25,425 bases of DNA from Chara braunii (GCA_003427395.1 BFEA01000136.1:2919678-2945102), one strand, 5' to 3'. Positions 1-9,812 are shown, counted from the first letter of the stretch. Translations and numbers: made by a program. Notes: generated by a model not told the origin, from the letters alone.

Positions 1-83
<83 letters not shown>
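1..83. repeat. (CA)n microsatellite at window edge
   Basis: Pure CA dinucleotide repeat that starts at or before the first base. It decays on the right into CACTAA-interrupted units up to about 110. Confidence 0.97.
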
Positions 84-86
<3 letters not shown>

Positions 87-153
87 CACACACACTAACA
101 CACTAACACGTACATGAAAAACAAGCGCGCAGAACCCTGCCAACATGAGCGAG

Positions 154-479
154 AATCAATCAGTCGATCAATTAACAGATCTGGAACGATCTATTGATTA
201 ATCGACTGCTTGATGGGGCGGGAATCCACTAATGGATCGACTGCTTGATTGGTCGGGCATACCATCTCGAGGATCCAACGACTAATCAAACGTTTGATGT
301 ATCGATGGCGACGACAAACACGAGAACACACGACAACAAACACAAGCGATTGAGTCGTTGATTAGAAGGTTGCACGAGTGTCTCTCGTCTCCATCGTCAA
401 ACCTTTCTTCGTTCAATTAATGGTCAGTCGATTGACCAACAGATCCGAAACGATCTGTTAATTGATCGAGTGATTGATT
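154..479. repeat. Degenerate inverted/direct repeat cluster (GATCAATTAAC type)
   Basis: Positions 154-181 and 452-479 are inverted copies: the reverse complement of the first matches the second at 27 of 28 bases. Between them the 14-mer ATCGACTGCTTGAT occurs directly at 201-214 and 236-249, and several related GATCGA/GATTGATT words occur. No coding potential is seen. It may be a decayed foldback element or an old simple-sequence array. Confidence 0.6.
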
Positions 480-675
480 GCTTGAGCGATTCGTTGTTAG
501 TTTTTTTTTATTGTGAAAGCAAGTTGTCGACACAACTGAATGATGGGACCGACCGATGGTCGAGATTCTGGTTTGTTACGGCCACCAGACATACACATTT
601 ATACATTCTCAAACACGCACACGTATGCACACACATACACAAACACGAAAACGAACAAGCAGGCAACCACACATG

Positions 676-795
676 TCTGACTGTCACACACACACACACT
701 TTCAAATGCACAAAAACACACAAATACACAAACACACAAACACACAAACACACAAACACACAAACACACACACACAAACACACACACACACATGC
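676..795. repeat. Degenerate CA-rich microsatellite
   Basis: ACACAAACACACAAAC-type low-complexity sequence. It produces open frames on both strands made only of Thr/His/Lys or Val/Cys/Leu repeats; these are not genes. Confidence 0.9.
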
Positions 796-799
796 ACAA

Positions 800-1850
800 C
801 AACGCTTCTATTCCCACATGCACGCAGAACCCATCGCCAACGTGAAAATCGTGTTTGTCGTCCAATGCATTTTTCCCATTCGTGATCCGTGTTTCTGTCG
901 ACACCTACCGCTATGAAGATCGTGTCCGGCGGGTGGGACTTTCGCAGCAGAAAGAATCATGCACAAAGCGTTGTGGTAGTACCGCGACGTGCTGACTGTA
1001 GCGGCGAAGCGTTTGCGACGAACGACCAACTCGCATGCAAGGCAGTCCGCTCAGCAGGCCATCGAATGAAGCTAGAAATGACGTGGAGCACTGACGACCA
1101 GGACACAAAAGGTGCTGGAAGATGCAAGCAGGCATGGGTGTGCGCGGTGAGGATATATGAGGTGCCTGTGACACAGCAAAGGACGTGTGTGTCCTGGTTT
1201 CGATAAGAGTTGCGACGGTGGCGTCGAGGTTTTTTAGGGTCACGGTGTTGGTGATATCGATGGCGTCAATCACCACGAATGACGGGCGCTGGTGTTAACG
1301 ACGGTGAAAGTGCAGGTTGTTTGTCCGACAGCATCTCCCCAACGAAATGAGAAAAGGCAGAACGAACGTTGGGGGGGGCGGCTTTGTTTCATGGGCTTGT
1401 ACAGCTCTGGCTCGCAGTGGGTCCTCCACTCGGACTGGAAGGCCTTCTTTTACGAGATCGAAATAGGACCGTCGTCGCGCTTGCAGGCTTGCGGCCGTGA
1501 CGACCGTTGTGTCGTCGGATTCGATTATCGGCAACTGTTCGGTGAAATGACAGCCCCGCTTCGTCGTGCATCTGCGGGTCGAGGCGCGTCGGTGTGGTTT
1601 GCAAATCGGTACTGGAACCAGCACCTCAAAACGAGCGCGCGTGCAATTTTTCTTCACGCGTTGGGCGCCCTTTTCGCTGGGGGAAAGGGGTGCGGAATTG
1701 AGCAGTCACCAAGAAAACCGAAGGCGAGGCTTCGACGAGCCGTTCGATTTGCAAATCGGATGACCAGGCTTCGATTGCGCATATCGCCTGAGAACGTCAT
1801 GACGCGCATGAGGGCCATTTTCGCCACACATGAAGAGGGCCCATTGCACA
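800..1850. other. Intergenic stretch without recognisable gene
   Basis: Open frames exist here on both strands, the longest being about 212 codons on the plus strand from 1,292. None shows a recognisable domain, and the composition looks like chance open frame in GC-rich sequence. Nothing functional can be supported except the recurring palindromic word noted at 1,741 and 1,893. Confidence 0.5.
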
Positions 1851-1912
1851 TGTCAAAAAAAAAAAAAAGGTTGAAGTGTGGCCTGCACAGGTCGTTCGAT
1901 TTGCGCATCGGA
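1741..1912. repeat. Pair of 20-bp palindromic words
   Basis: CGTTCGATTTGCAAATCGGA at 1741-1760 recurs at 1893-1912 with two changes (GC replaces AA in the centre). A partial copy, TTGCAAATCGG, lies at 1599-1609. The core CGATTTGCAAATCG is a perfect 14-bp palindrome. It could be a protein-binding word or the remnant of a dispersed repeat. Confidence 0.5.
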
Positions 1913-2335
1913 CGTTGGAGAGTCATCTAGGCACAGGGTCTGGAGGAGGAATGTCGCGCTGCGGACCAAGACGGGAGCTGCATGGAAAAGCTTCGCAGCG
2001 CCAGCGTCGCGGCCCAGTCGCCTCGCCATTTCCAGAACACTTTCTTCCAAAACGTCAGCTCCATTATGCCAGTGTCGCCGGTCTCCGCGAATGCTCTGCA
2101 CCATCGTCATCCACGACGACATACCTTCAAGGTACGGTAAGTTCCGATCGTGAATACCGTTATGCGAGGGCACGTTGTAAAGCGCACGCAGGGTTTCGTT
2201 CGACGCCCGGGCAGGATGTCGTCGATGTTTGGGAACCATGGCGCGTGTCGCAATGGTCGCGCCCCACTCTTGTCGTGTGGCCAGTGCTCTATGGGCACCA
2301 ATAAGCAACTCCTCATCCTTGTTTTGACCAGGCAA
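1853..2335 (-). CDS. Doubtful hypothetical ORF
   Basis: This 160-codon minus-strand frame has mixed, protein-like composition (several W, H and R residues and an acidic stretch near VLEESVLEMARR) until it runs into a poly-T-encoded Phe tail at 1,856-1,868. I recognise no domain. The Phe tail reads through a homopolymer, so the frame is at best a fragment of an old gene or transposon. There is no neighbour or promoter evidence in its favour. It could simply be chance open frame in GC-rich DNA. Confidence 0.2.
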   Translation of the reverse strand: MPGQNKDEELLIGAHRALATRQEWGATIATRAMVPKHRRHPARASNETLRALYNVPSHNGIHDRNLPYLEGMSSWMTMVQSIRGDRRHWHNGADVLEESVLEMARRLGRDAGAAKLFHAAPVLVRSATFLLQTLCLDDSPTSDAQIERPVQATLQPFFFF

Positions 2336-2540
2336 AATCAGTTGTGTCGGCCCATGTGGGAACCGACGAAGTGGAGGATGTGGCGCTTAATATCCATCGG
2401 CGCGCCGATCAAACAAGAATGTCAATCACATCAATACAACGCCACACTATCTCATGCCCCACGCACTTCCTTGTCACCTTCAGGGATGATGCGCTCGACG
2501 ATGGAAGCTACGCGAGCACTCCTTGCATTCCTCGTCAGCC

Positions 2541-3013
2541 ATGCCGGCCGTCGCTGTTAAACCTGCGCTCCATGTCGTTGGACAAGAGCCTCGTTCCACA
2601 TCGAAGACATTGTTCGATACGGAACAATGTTGCCTCCTCGGCGCAACCATTGCCTGTTGACGAACACTCATGTGTTCCCTCTGATCGCACTATCATGAGC
2701 ACGCGCACAAGTCGTCTTCGCACGTGTAAGCGACAGTGCAACATGATTCCCCTTTCGCCACGTGTTAACAGCAGCAGCCTTGCTGTTAACACGTGGCAAC
2801 GGGAGGAACATGTTGCATTGTCGCTCACACGCGCAAAGACAACATGTGCGTGTTTTTGTTGTCGTGCGATCATTACACCATGGGAGTGTTTCTTCAATTA
2901 CGAACAATGCTGCCTCCTCCTCACAAACGTTGTCTAGTGTCGTGGACGTGGAACGAGATTCCTGTCCGATAACAAAGAGCGCGGAGTAAAAAGTGATGGT
3001 CTGCATGGCCGGC
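2541..3013. mobile_element. Foldback (MITE-like) element, ~470-bp imperfect palindrome
   Basis: The segment reads as one long inverted repeat about a centre near 2,777. The innermost arms, 2758-2773 and 2781-2796, are a perfect 16-bp match around a 7-base loop. Matching continues outward at roughly 75-85% by eye: the block around 2,690-2,750 pairs with 2,805-2,870, and the block near 2,580 (CTCGTTCCACA) pairs with about 2,945-2,970. Outer ends lie near GGCCGGC words at about 2,543 and 3,007. Just outside, CTCCTTGCATTCCT (2519-2532) and CTCCTTGACATTCCT (3022-3036) are near-identical direct repeats that may be a decayed target duplication. It encodes no protein. Confidence 0.75.
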
Positions 3014-3058
3014 GCGCCGCGCTCCTTGACATTCCTTTCATGTTCATTAACATGACCG

Positions 3059-3190
3059 CTAATCATCACTCAATCACCAATCGACGCACGGAAGTGTCGT
3101 GGCAATCAACCCCACGCACAAAAAAAAAAAAAAAAAAAAAAAAGCACGCACGCTCTCACAATCTGCGTGCTAATCATCAGTCGCTCACCC
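3059..3190. repeat. Direct repeat around an A24 tract
   Basis: CTAATCATCACTCAATCACC near 3059-3078 is echoed by CTAATCATCAGTCGCTCACC near 3170-3189. They flank a pure A tract at 3120-3143. No gene is visible. Confidence 0.5.
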
Positions 3191-3305
3191 AGACGTGCGC
3201 TTTGGGTGATCAGTCGCACACGTACCACCCATGAAGGTGTCATGCCAGTGAGCGGGATACACAATGCCGAGTGCGTGTACCACCTTAAGAACATGTGTCC
3301 GCGAG

Positions 3306-3711
3306 TTGATTGTCTTAGGTCACTGAGGTCCGAGCTTCACCAGTTAGGCCCGCCGCTTTGATTGTCTTAGTTCTACACGAGTCATTCATTGCTCTGCTGT
3401 TGCGGTTCGCCGGGATACGATATTCAACTTTTCAGGTCGGCAGTGCAGGATTTAGACCCCCGTGTAGGATTGCGCTCGTTCACGCCATCAATAAGAAGTT
3501 CGGAACCTGGTGGACTTGCAATGTTGGCACATTGCTCGTGCTGCACGCTGTGCACAAATGGATCTGGTGTCATGCTAACAACCCCGCATCTGGGGCTGTG
3601 GAATTGATGGCTTTTGGCCGTTGTTGGCCGCTGAGACGACAATGTTGAAATGTGATGGTTGAGGCCGTGAACATGAAGTTCGGATCCCGGCGGACTTGTT
3701 GTATTGGCAAC
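3306..3711. repeat. Diverged short direct repeats
   Basis: TTGATTGTCTTAG occurs at about 3306-3318 and again at about 3358-3370. A ~36-bp unit starting GAAGTTCGGA at 3495 recurs with several changes at 3675 (period 180). The rest of 3,144-3,755 holds no gene I can support. Confidence 0.55.
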
Positions 3712-3755
3712 TGTCTCGAGACGTGGCATGACTGATCGTTTTTTGCACAAACCAT

Positions 3756-5072
3756 TCACTTCGGCTCCCAAAAACCATGATTTGGCAAGTACTCAAACTC
3801 AACAAAGGAAAAAATTGTATGAAATTGCAGACTATTCCATCCATCACTACCACCTTTGAGCAACCTTGCACCTTTACCTTGTTTCTTCAAACCAACCGCA
3901 CAAACATCTTTGTTCATCCAGTAGTCTATCATCCATCGAAGTGCCGTCAGAATCGACCGGTGAGGGAGATTCGAGAACATCTCTTTGATGTAAAAAGAAG
4001 CCCCAATAACTTCATCTCCATCCGTCAAACCTTTGTTCACCGTGGCCAAACACCAGGTCAATGCATCAGCGCTACGTAGTTTCAAATTACTGTCAGAAGG
4101 TAGACCCCAAATCAAAGCGTTGACCGCTCGAGACACAACACGTCCTCCTACAGCGGAGCATTCCGGGTAGGACGGACAAATCGGCATCCATCGAGAGATA
4201 TCCTTATGTTTCGGGATACAATAAGCACGCCCTATACTTCCATCCTTCTTCCATTCTCCCATCTTCCGCAAATCTCTTCGCACATATTTACCTCTACATT
4301 TCTCCAAAATCTCTTCCTCAGTTTCCATACACAGTGAGAACGATGGATTGCCAAAAAACAATTTTTTCATCCCCTCCTCAAATACAACTGGGCAGCAAAT
4401 GAAGGTATCACCCATGTTGTGATCAATCGGACAGCGGACAAGTCCTTGCAGCATGGGACAGTACTCAGAAAGCTCGTCTTCACAGATGAAAGATGAGACA
4501 GAGGAAGTCAAAGGGGAAACAGTCTAAACAAAACAGCTAGAAATCCTTTCTCTCTTTAGCAGACCAGAGCTCACCGGAGGTAGAGAAGGGTGAGAAGAGA
4601 ATCCGGAAAGGACCTGTGAACGGAGAGCAGACACAGAATAAGACTTTGAGGGTCGAAGGAGGTTCCTAGCATTCTTTATCCAATCTGGAAAAGCGACACA
4701 GTCATTGATCCGGAAGCTCACATGCCCATCCACCCGGGGCAAGGAAGCAAAACAATCTTCACATCCACAGGTAGCGACCTCAGATGTAGAAAACTGACGA
4801 AAATTATGGATCTTGTCCCCAACGCTCTTCTTCTTACACCAAACGATTTGCATCCGTCTAATTAGCATAAGCTTCCATTCGGACACAACATCCATTTGCG
4901 AGACCATAGATGAGCACAGTTGTCGAACCTTTGCTTTACACACACGATCATTGTACGTAATACAGATTACCACTCGTTTCCTGACGTGAATGGAGAAACG
5001 TTTGAAGATAGTATGGGAGAGAAGACACCTCAGACGAAACCTTGTCCTTTTTTCCTTGAAGGTACGAACGGA
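3756..5072 (-). pseudogene. Penelope-like reverse transcriptase fragment
   Basis: In one minus-strand frame the sequence is open from 5,072 to 3,756 except for a TAG at 4524-4526. In reading order it shows a Cys/His-type CGCEDC...GH segment (around 4,740-4,780), a DHNMG motif followed by CCP that resembles the DKN-G motif of Penelope-like N-termini, then IPKHKDISRWMPICPSY (fingers) and an RT motif A region, SFYIKEMFSNLPH. The expected catalytic Asp of motif A (FDIK) is Tyr here, so the enzyme would be inactive. The frame ends just before the expected GxPMG motif B; palm motif C, thumb and any GIY-YIG endonuclease are absent. Upstream of 5,072 coding resemblance may continue in another frame across a homopolymer near 5,046. 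The frame opens without a proper ATG. Seen: motifs, stop, truncation. Inferred: the Penelope-like assignment. Confidence 0.6.
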
Positions 5073-5900
5073 TCACTGAGAAAACCAGACAACGGAGCTT
5101 TGAGAGCCAGAGAAAGACTAAGGAAAGGGACAATAGACTCGAATACCAAGGTAACATCCTTCTTGAGCCAGCCCCTTGCATGGCGAAGCTCCAAACGACC
5201 AAACTCACTGGATACAAGACTGCCTCCATTCAACCGGCGGAGGACTTTCCATCGATCCAAAAGCAAGTCAAAAACCAAACTTTGGGCCTGTAGTGCCAAA
5301 CGGCCGAACTTTGGGCGGCCAAAACCGAAAAGGTTTTGGCATGGGCCCTTTCTATCAATTGACCCATTACTTTTGCTAGACGGGGAGCATGCACCCCGTG
5401 ACAAAAACCCCAACCGGAGCAGAGGGAGTCCAGCCAACCAGGTGGAATCCACCAAGGCACGCGGGAAAGCCCCAAGAGGGAGCTCCATAGAAGCAAACAA
5501 ACTGGGAAAAAAAAAACAAAGAGGGTGTGTTATGTTCGGCCCTGCAGGGGGGGGGGGGGGGGGGGGAAACAATGACCGTGTTTTTTTTTTAACACTCCAC
5601 GTCCTGCGGAATGAATTGGGGCAGAAATCTGGACTAGATTCAGTTGAGCTGAACATAGCGCACATGATGGTCAGATTCATCCAGCAATAGCCCCTCCGAA
5701 GTACTACTGGGACCAAAAGAAGAAGAGGAAGAAAAGGGGAGGGGGTGCCCGGGGGATGAAGAAAGGGGATGGGGTAGGGGGAGGAAGGATGGGTCACAAA
5801 AAGAGGAATGGCGCGGCCGGGAAAATCCCCTCACACTTCCACTAGAACATTTCTAAGATTTCTCGCCGAAACTGAAACTACACTTTTCTGAAGTCAGGAT
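5073..5900. other. Unassigned stretch with G20 tract and polypurine segment
   Basis: Two overlapping long open frames on opposite strands read through low-complexity sequence (Gly/Pro runs from the G tract) and are not convincing genes. There is a pure G tract at 5547-5566, a T tract near 5581-5590, and a strongly purine-biased plus strand at about 5,716-5,795. The left part may be the decayed 5' portion of the neighbouring RT pseudogene. Confidence 0.45.
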
Positions 5901-5902
5901 CC

Positions 5903-6294
5903 AGCGGCCTCGCTCAGTTGGTAAGCCGCGCAAGTGGCATTCAGGAGGTCTTGGGTTCAATCCCCATTGGCCTCATGTACCTTCCTGGGCAAGCTTTGCG
6001 CCCGCCACCTAGAGATATGCCATTGGTCCCCCCGAGTTTCATTGAGCAGAGACTGCTGATGTTCATAGGGGGAGGGGACCGGAGGGGAGGCACAGTGACT
6101 GGCCCATCGAACAAGCTCGGTCCTGATGCTACCGGCTGACCCCTGCCTGGCCCGTTTTGCCACCTGCTGTAGCAGGTATAGCACCTGCTGGTTGGTGCAG
6201 CTCCCGCATGTTCCCTCTTTGGAGACTTGAGCACGGATGTGGCTGCAACCGGGTTCCGGTACTACTATAATGACAATAAAAAAAGGCCTGAAAA
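5903..6294 (+). mobile_element. tRNA-derived SINE
   Basis: The head carries RNA polymerase III internal promoter words: box A-like TCGCTCAGTTGG at 5910-5921 and box B GGTTCAATCCC at 5954-5964, 44 bases apart start to start, as in a tRNA. A ~260-bp tRNA-unrelated body follows, ending in ...GACAATAAAAAAAGGCCTGAAAAA and an A-rich tail. The last ~70 bp (from GGAGACTTGAGCACGG at 6221) recur in diverged form at 10,524, which supports a dispersed family. No convincing target duplication was found. Known: SINEs have this tRNA head/body/A-tail layout. Inferred: that this copy was mobile. Confidence 0.75.
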
Positions 6295-6331
6295 AAAAAA
6301 GAAAGGAAAAAAAAAAGGAATATGGGGTGAA

Positions 6332-6386
6332 GGGTTCAGGAGAGGGAAAAAAAAAAAAAAAAAAAAAAAAAAGGGGTTCAGGAGAG
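6332..6386. repeat. A26 tract flanked by a 13-bp direct repeat
   Basis: GGGTTCAGGAGAG at 6332-6344 is repeated exactly at 6374-6386, on either side of a pure A run at 6347-6372. This is the pattern left by a target duplication or replication slippage around a poly(A). Confidence 0.8.
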
Positions 6387-7116
6387 CCACGGGCACTCCG
6401 TAGCCCACTCAATGTTCCACACTCAGACGCTTTCCGCCATAGCTCTCAGACACACAGCATTGGTGCCCGGAAGGGAAAGCACCTCCTCGAAGGATCACAC
6501 TCCATGTTTAGAAGCTGTGCTACGCTCGACGGCAAGCTGACAACCGGGGATCAGCACCATAGCCCTCACACCGCTAACGCACTTTTGCGGCCGGTCCCCT
6601 CCCAAGTAAGGAATTTCATTGGTGCTCCATATCCCTCACTCATGGAAAGTCGCCAAACTTCACGACTTGGGCAATAACAGTCCAAACACTCGGCGAACAC
6701 AGTTTCTCCCGCGGGGGGGGGGAGGGGGGGAGCTAAAAGGCACCAAGTAACGCGTTGAAAGCAATCCTGATGGGGACTTGCGTGCTGATGCCGTGTTCGA
6801 GACTCAGAATAGAATAACAGTCCGAAAACAGGAATTGGACATTAGCGTTTTTTTCCCCTTCAGCCGGATGCCTTTTGCACGATGCTTTTTGTTTTCCGAC
6901 TCATTTTTCTGCTTGATGCTTTCGGTGGGTGTTACTTGAAGTGAGGCCCATTACCAACTGATTTTCAGGCGAAATCTGTGGCACAACGAATTCTTAGACC
7001 TGCCTGAGAAGTGGACTAATTACGAGATTTAAATGGCCCTCCCTTCCTTCAGTTTAAGACAACACAGCCACCCATACACCTTCCTTATCTCGTAGGCCAT
7101 CCTCGCACTAGGAACT
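6387..7116. other. Intergenic stretch, nothing recognised
   Basis: A mixed-composition region with a G-rich run at about 6,711-6,730. Short open frames only; none has a recognisable domain. Confidence 0.5.
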
Positions 7117-7440
7117 GTTTTACTTATTTGTTTGTGGACCTAATTGCGGTCAGATTCAACCAAACCAACCAGATGTGTGAGTACGCTCTTAGCAAGTAGC
7201 AAGAATTTAGGGCAAATTACAGCAATACCGGTTTCCTCTACTTTTTGTAGCAAATAAGCCTGTTTGTCCGACTTTTGCTCGTTTACTTATTTGTTTGTGG
7301 ACCTAATTGCCGTCAGATTCAACCAAACCAACCAGATCTGTGAGTACGCTCTTAGCAAGTAGCAAGACTTTAGGGCAAATTACAGCAATACCGGTTTCCT
7401 CTTCTTTTGTAGCAAATAAGCCTGTTTGTCCGACTTTTGT
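7117..7440. repeat. Tandem duplication, 164-bp unit
   Basis: The unit starting GTTTACTTATTTGTTTGTGG at 7117 is repeated at 7281 with only a few substitutions and a small indel near CTCTACTTTTTG. Copy 2 ends near 7,440. Such high identity implies a recent duplication. Confidence 0.92.
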
Positions 7441-7490
7441 GACACATACCCCTGTCCCTGCCATAATTTATCGCCCATCCATCCCCATTA

Positions 7491-7556
7491 TCGCTGAATG
7501 GTACACACACGGAGAGGTTCATGATCCGATCACGAGTTCGAATCCCAGTGACCCGA
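7491..7556 (+). other. tRNA-like pol III promoter block (SINE head or tRNA relic)
   Basis: Box A-like TCGCTGAATGG at 7491-7501 and box B-like GAGTTCGAATCCC at 7534-7546 are spaced 43 bases start to start, with TTCATGATCCGA between them. The T-arm does not pair well, so this is not a functional tRNA. It resembles the head of a tRNA-derived SINE different from the one at 5,903. No tail or family copy was identified. Confidence 0.4.
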
Positions 7557-7642
7557 GAACTGCATAATAGCGTAATAATACCGTCTCCCGTCTTCCCTCC
7601 CTGCTGGTGATTCCGACTGGCAAATCAAAGACGAAACGATCT

Positions 7643-7816
7643 ATGAGCAGCCGTGTCTGGATTATAACAGTAGATCGATCAATCAATCAAGCAAGCAAAC
7701 AAGCAAGCATTTATTTTCACGAGACTCCGTCCGATATGAGCAGCCGTGTCTGGATCATAACAATAGATCGATCAATCAAGCAAGCAAGCATTCATGTTAA
7801 CGAGAGCCCGTCCGAT
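7643..7816. repeat. Tandem duplication of ~93/81-bp units
   Basis: ATGAGCAGCCGTGTCTGGAT begins at 7643 and again at 7736. Both units run through GATCGATCAATCAA and CAAGCAAGCA words to end in CCGTCCGAT. The length difference comes from the tetranucleotide tract in the middle. Confidence 0.9.
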
Positions 7817-8012
7817 AGCACAGTTTGTCTACTCGCCGCTATCGCCATGCTGCTTCTGGAGGATCCTGTCTCTGAAAACAGAGAACGCAATAAACGTTAG
7901 CTTGAATTTAGTACAATTATACTCGTTGCATAAAATTAGGCTTCAATCTAACGAGCCGCTTCACAGATTATTTCCTAGCGAGCCGCTCGGCGCTCGGTGC
8001 CAGACAACGTTG

Positions 8013-8080
8013 CCTCGCGACAATCACCTCGATGACCCGTGGCAATCACCTCCATGACGCGTGGCAATCATCGTGCTGAC
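8013..8080. repeat. Three-copy 22-bp minisatellite
   Basis: Three consecutive diverged units contain CG(T/C)GGCAATCA(C/T)C or CGCGACAATCACC, followed by TGACC or TGACG, before the sequence changes at about 8,080. Confidence 0.6.
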
Positions 8081-8134
8081 CCACTTCGAGCAGTGGGCAG
8101 CCATCTGTCCCAGACGTCACACAAGTCACGGTCT

Positions 8135-8135
<1 letters not shown>

Positions 8136-8171
<36 letters not shown>
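8136..8171. repeat. T36 homopolymer
   Basis: Uninterrupted T run of 36 bases. It could be the tail of a minus-strand retroposed copy, but no recognised retroelement lies to its right. Confidence 0.95.
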
Positions 8172-8175
<4 letters not shown>

Positions 8176-8439
8176 GTGGGTTCAGGAAAGTGAGAATCTT
8201 TCACATCCCGACGGCTCCCTTGCCTTATTCGCAATTTACAATTATAATAATAATACCCGCTCGTACCTGCAGGGAGTGCTCACACCACTCCAGTCCTCCA
8301 AATCGAAGGCACAAATGTCAGTGACTCAACATCAACATTAGTATAATCACTGTACCAAACTAAATCAACCTAAGTTACCGAATCAATCAATCATTTAATC
8401 CATAAATTCACCACAATCACTCTCTCCCTCCCTCCCTCA

Positions 8440-8689
8440 GTCACTCACTCAGTGACACTCCCTCCCTCCCTTATTCACTCGCTAACTCACTCACTCACTA
8501 ACTCACTCACTCACTTACTCACTCACTCACTCACTCACTCTCTTACTCACTCGCTCGCTCACTCACCCACTCGGTCACTCACTCACTCACTCACTCACTC
8601 ACTCTCTTACTCACTCGCTCGCTCACACACTCACTCACTCACTCACCCACTCACTCACTCAATCAATCAATCACTCAATCAATCGATTG

Positions 8690-8730
<41 letters not shown>

Positions 8731-8819
8731 GTGCATAGATCAATCAATCAATCAATCAGTGCATAGATCAATCAATCAATCAGTCATTCTATCACTGCAA
8801 AAAAAAAAAAAAAAAAAAA
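8440..8819. repeat. (CACT)n then (AATC)n microsatellite array with poly(A)
   Basis: CACT units dominate to about 8,660 and AATC units to about 8,790, ending in an A run near 8,800-8,819. The open frames here encode only THSL and NQSI repeats and are not genes. Confidence 0.95.
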
Positions 8820-8970
8820 GCAATCGATCAATAAATCTAAACCGATCCGTCAATCGATCTAAACCGATCCATCAATCAATCTCATATACAACGCGTTCTA
8901 CTCATTGGACTCCAGTGATACTCTCAGAGAGTCCGGTAGTCAACTCTCGGATAACTTGACGATCAACTAG

Positions 8971-9812
8971 TTAGCATAAGTTGATAATTGCCGCAGCTGC
9001 TACAACGCAGACACATGCGAAAACGGGAATCAAATAGAGGTTCACGTAAGACATCATTAGCCAGCTCCTTGCCAGACTGTCGAGAACGCAGCCTTACACG
9101 AATCGCAGTCGAAGCACTTGAACTCACCGTTGCTGAACAGCGTGCAGTCCCCCTCGTCTAACGAAGACGGGGAAGAAGAGGAAGAAGCAGGGGCTTGGTG
9201 AATTGATGCGGAGGCGTTGATCACGGCGAAGCCGCACGAATCCGGCGGTTTGCAACACCCAGACTGAATCCCGTTGAAGTGGATGATCCCGGTTCTGGGG
9301 TCAGGATGCTTCAGGGACAATTTATGGCACTCCTCCTTCATCAAGCACCACTTGATTCCTTTCCACACATCCTCGTTTCTCACTCTCTTCCGCATCCAGG
9401 GTGTGTAAACCGCCAGCGTGAACTTCCTGTACCCCTTGCCCTTTACCAACTGTCCCCCAAGTGCATATTCGCCCGGTGACACCTTTAAACCGAAGTATCC
9501 TGTTATAAGGGAAAGTAACACTGTGAATGAGAAGAAACAGACCAATATGCACACCTGGCGCGAGTGAGCCATGTGTTGCGAAGATCCGGAACGCGAACAG
9601 AGAGCAGGAGCAACGGTGAAGCACAAGCTTATCGATAACACATAAGAAGCCGCGGCCATAGATAGATCAAAGGCAATGAGGAAGGTGTCACAGCCTGCGG
9701 CCTTCGCAGGCCAAACCCCTCCCTCGCATAAGCCTGTCACTAAGTATGCGGTGCCCACCAAGACGCCGATCAGAATGAGAGCCAACCAAGCACCCTTGTG
9801 GTGCTGATCCAT
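8971..9812 (-). CDS. Plant-type tetraspanin with a single-base frameshift
   Basis: A four-helix membrane scaffold protein of the tetraspanin family; in plants these organise membrane microdomains at the plasma membrane. The ATG at 9812-9810 (MDQHHKGAW) is chosen because the frame further upstream opens only with GTG. Helix 1 is about residues 8-28, helix 2 about 44-68, helix 3 about 87-109. The large extracellular loop has YTPWMRKRV at 136-144, a W-x-x-I-K-x-C-L motif near 150-157, GCCKPP at 185-190, CGF at 193-195 and CFDCDSCKA at 233-241, all plant tetraspanin signatures. The frame then stops at 9057-9059 after WQGAG. In a second frame from 9063 the sequence continues WLMMSYVNLYLIPVFACV to a TAA at 8971-8973: a good fourth helix with a short tail. 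The break between GGA and TGG leaves two spare bases, so one base is probably missing. No intron is evident. Serine-rich SSSSSPSSL lies in the loop. No neighbouring host gene is visible. Confidence 0.88.

Noticed and set aside
470-916. Open frames over 470-916 on both strands
   Set aside because: They encode only His/Thr/Lys or Val/Cys/Leu repeats from the CA-rich microsatellite.
2344-2937. 197-codon plus-strand frame
   Set aside because: It runs into the foldback palindrome and has no recognisable domain; the opposite strand is equally open there because of the symmetry.
4920-5690. 256-codon plus-strand and 255-codon minus-strand frames
   Set aside because: They overlap antisense to each other and to the RT relic, and read through the G20 tract; composition is low-complexity.
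8452-8959. Repeat-rich plus-strand frames (THSL / NQSI repeats)
   Set aside because: Pure translation of CACT and AATC microsatellites.
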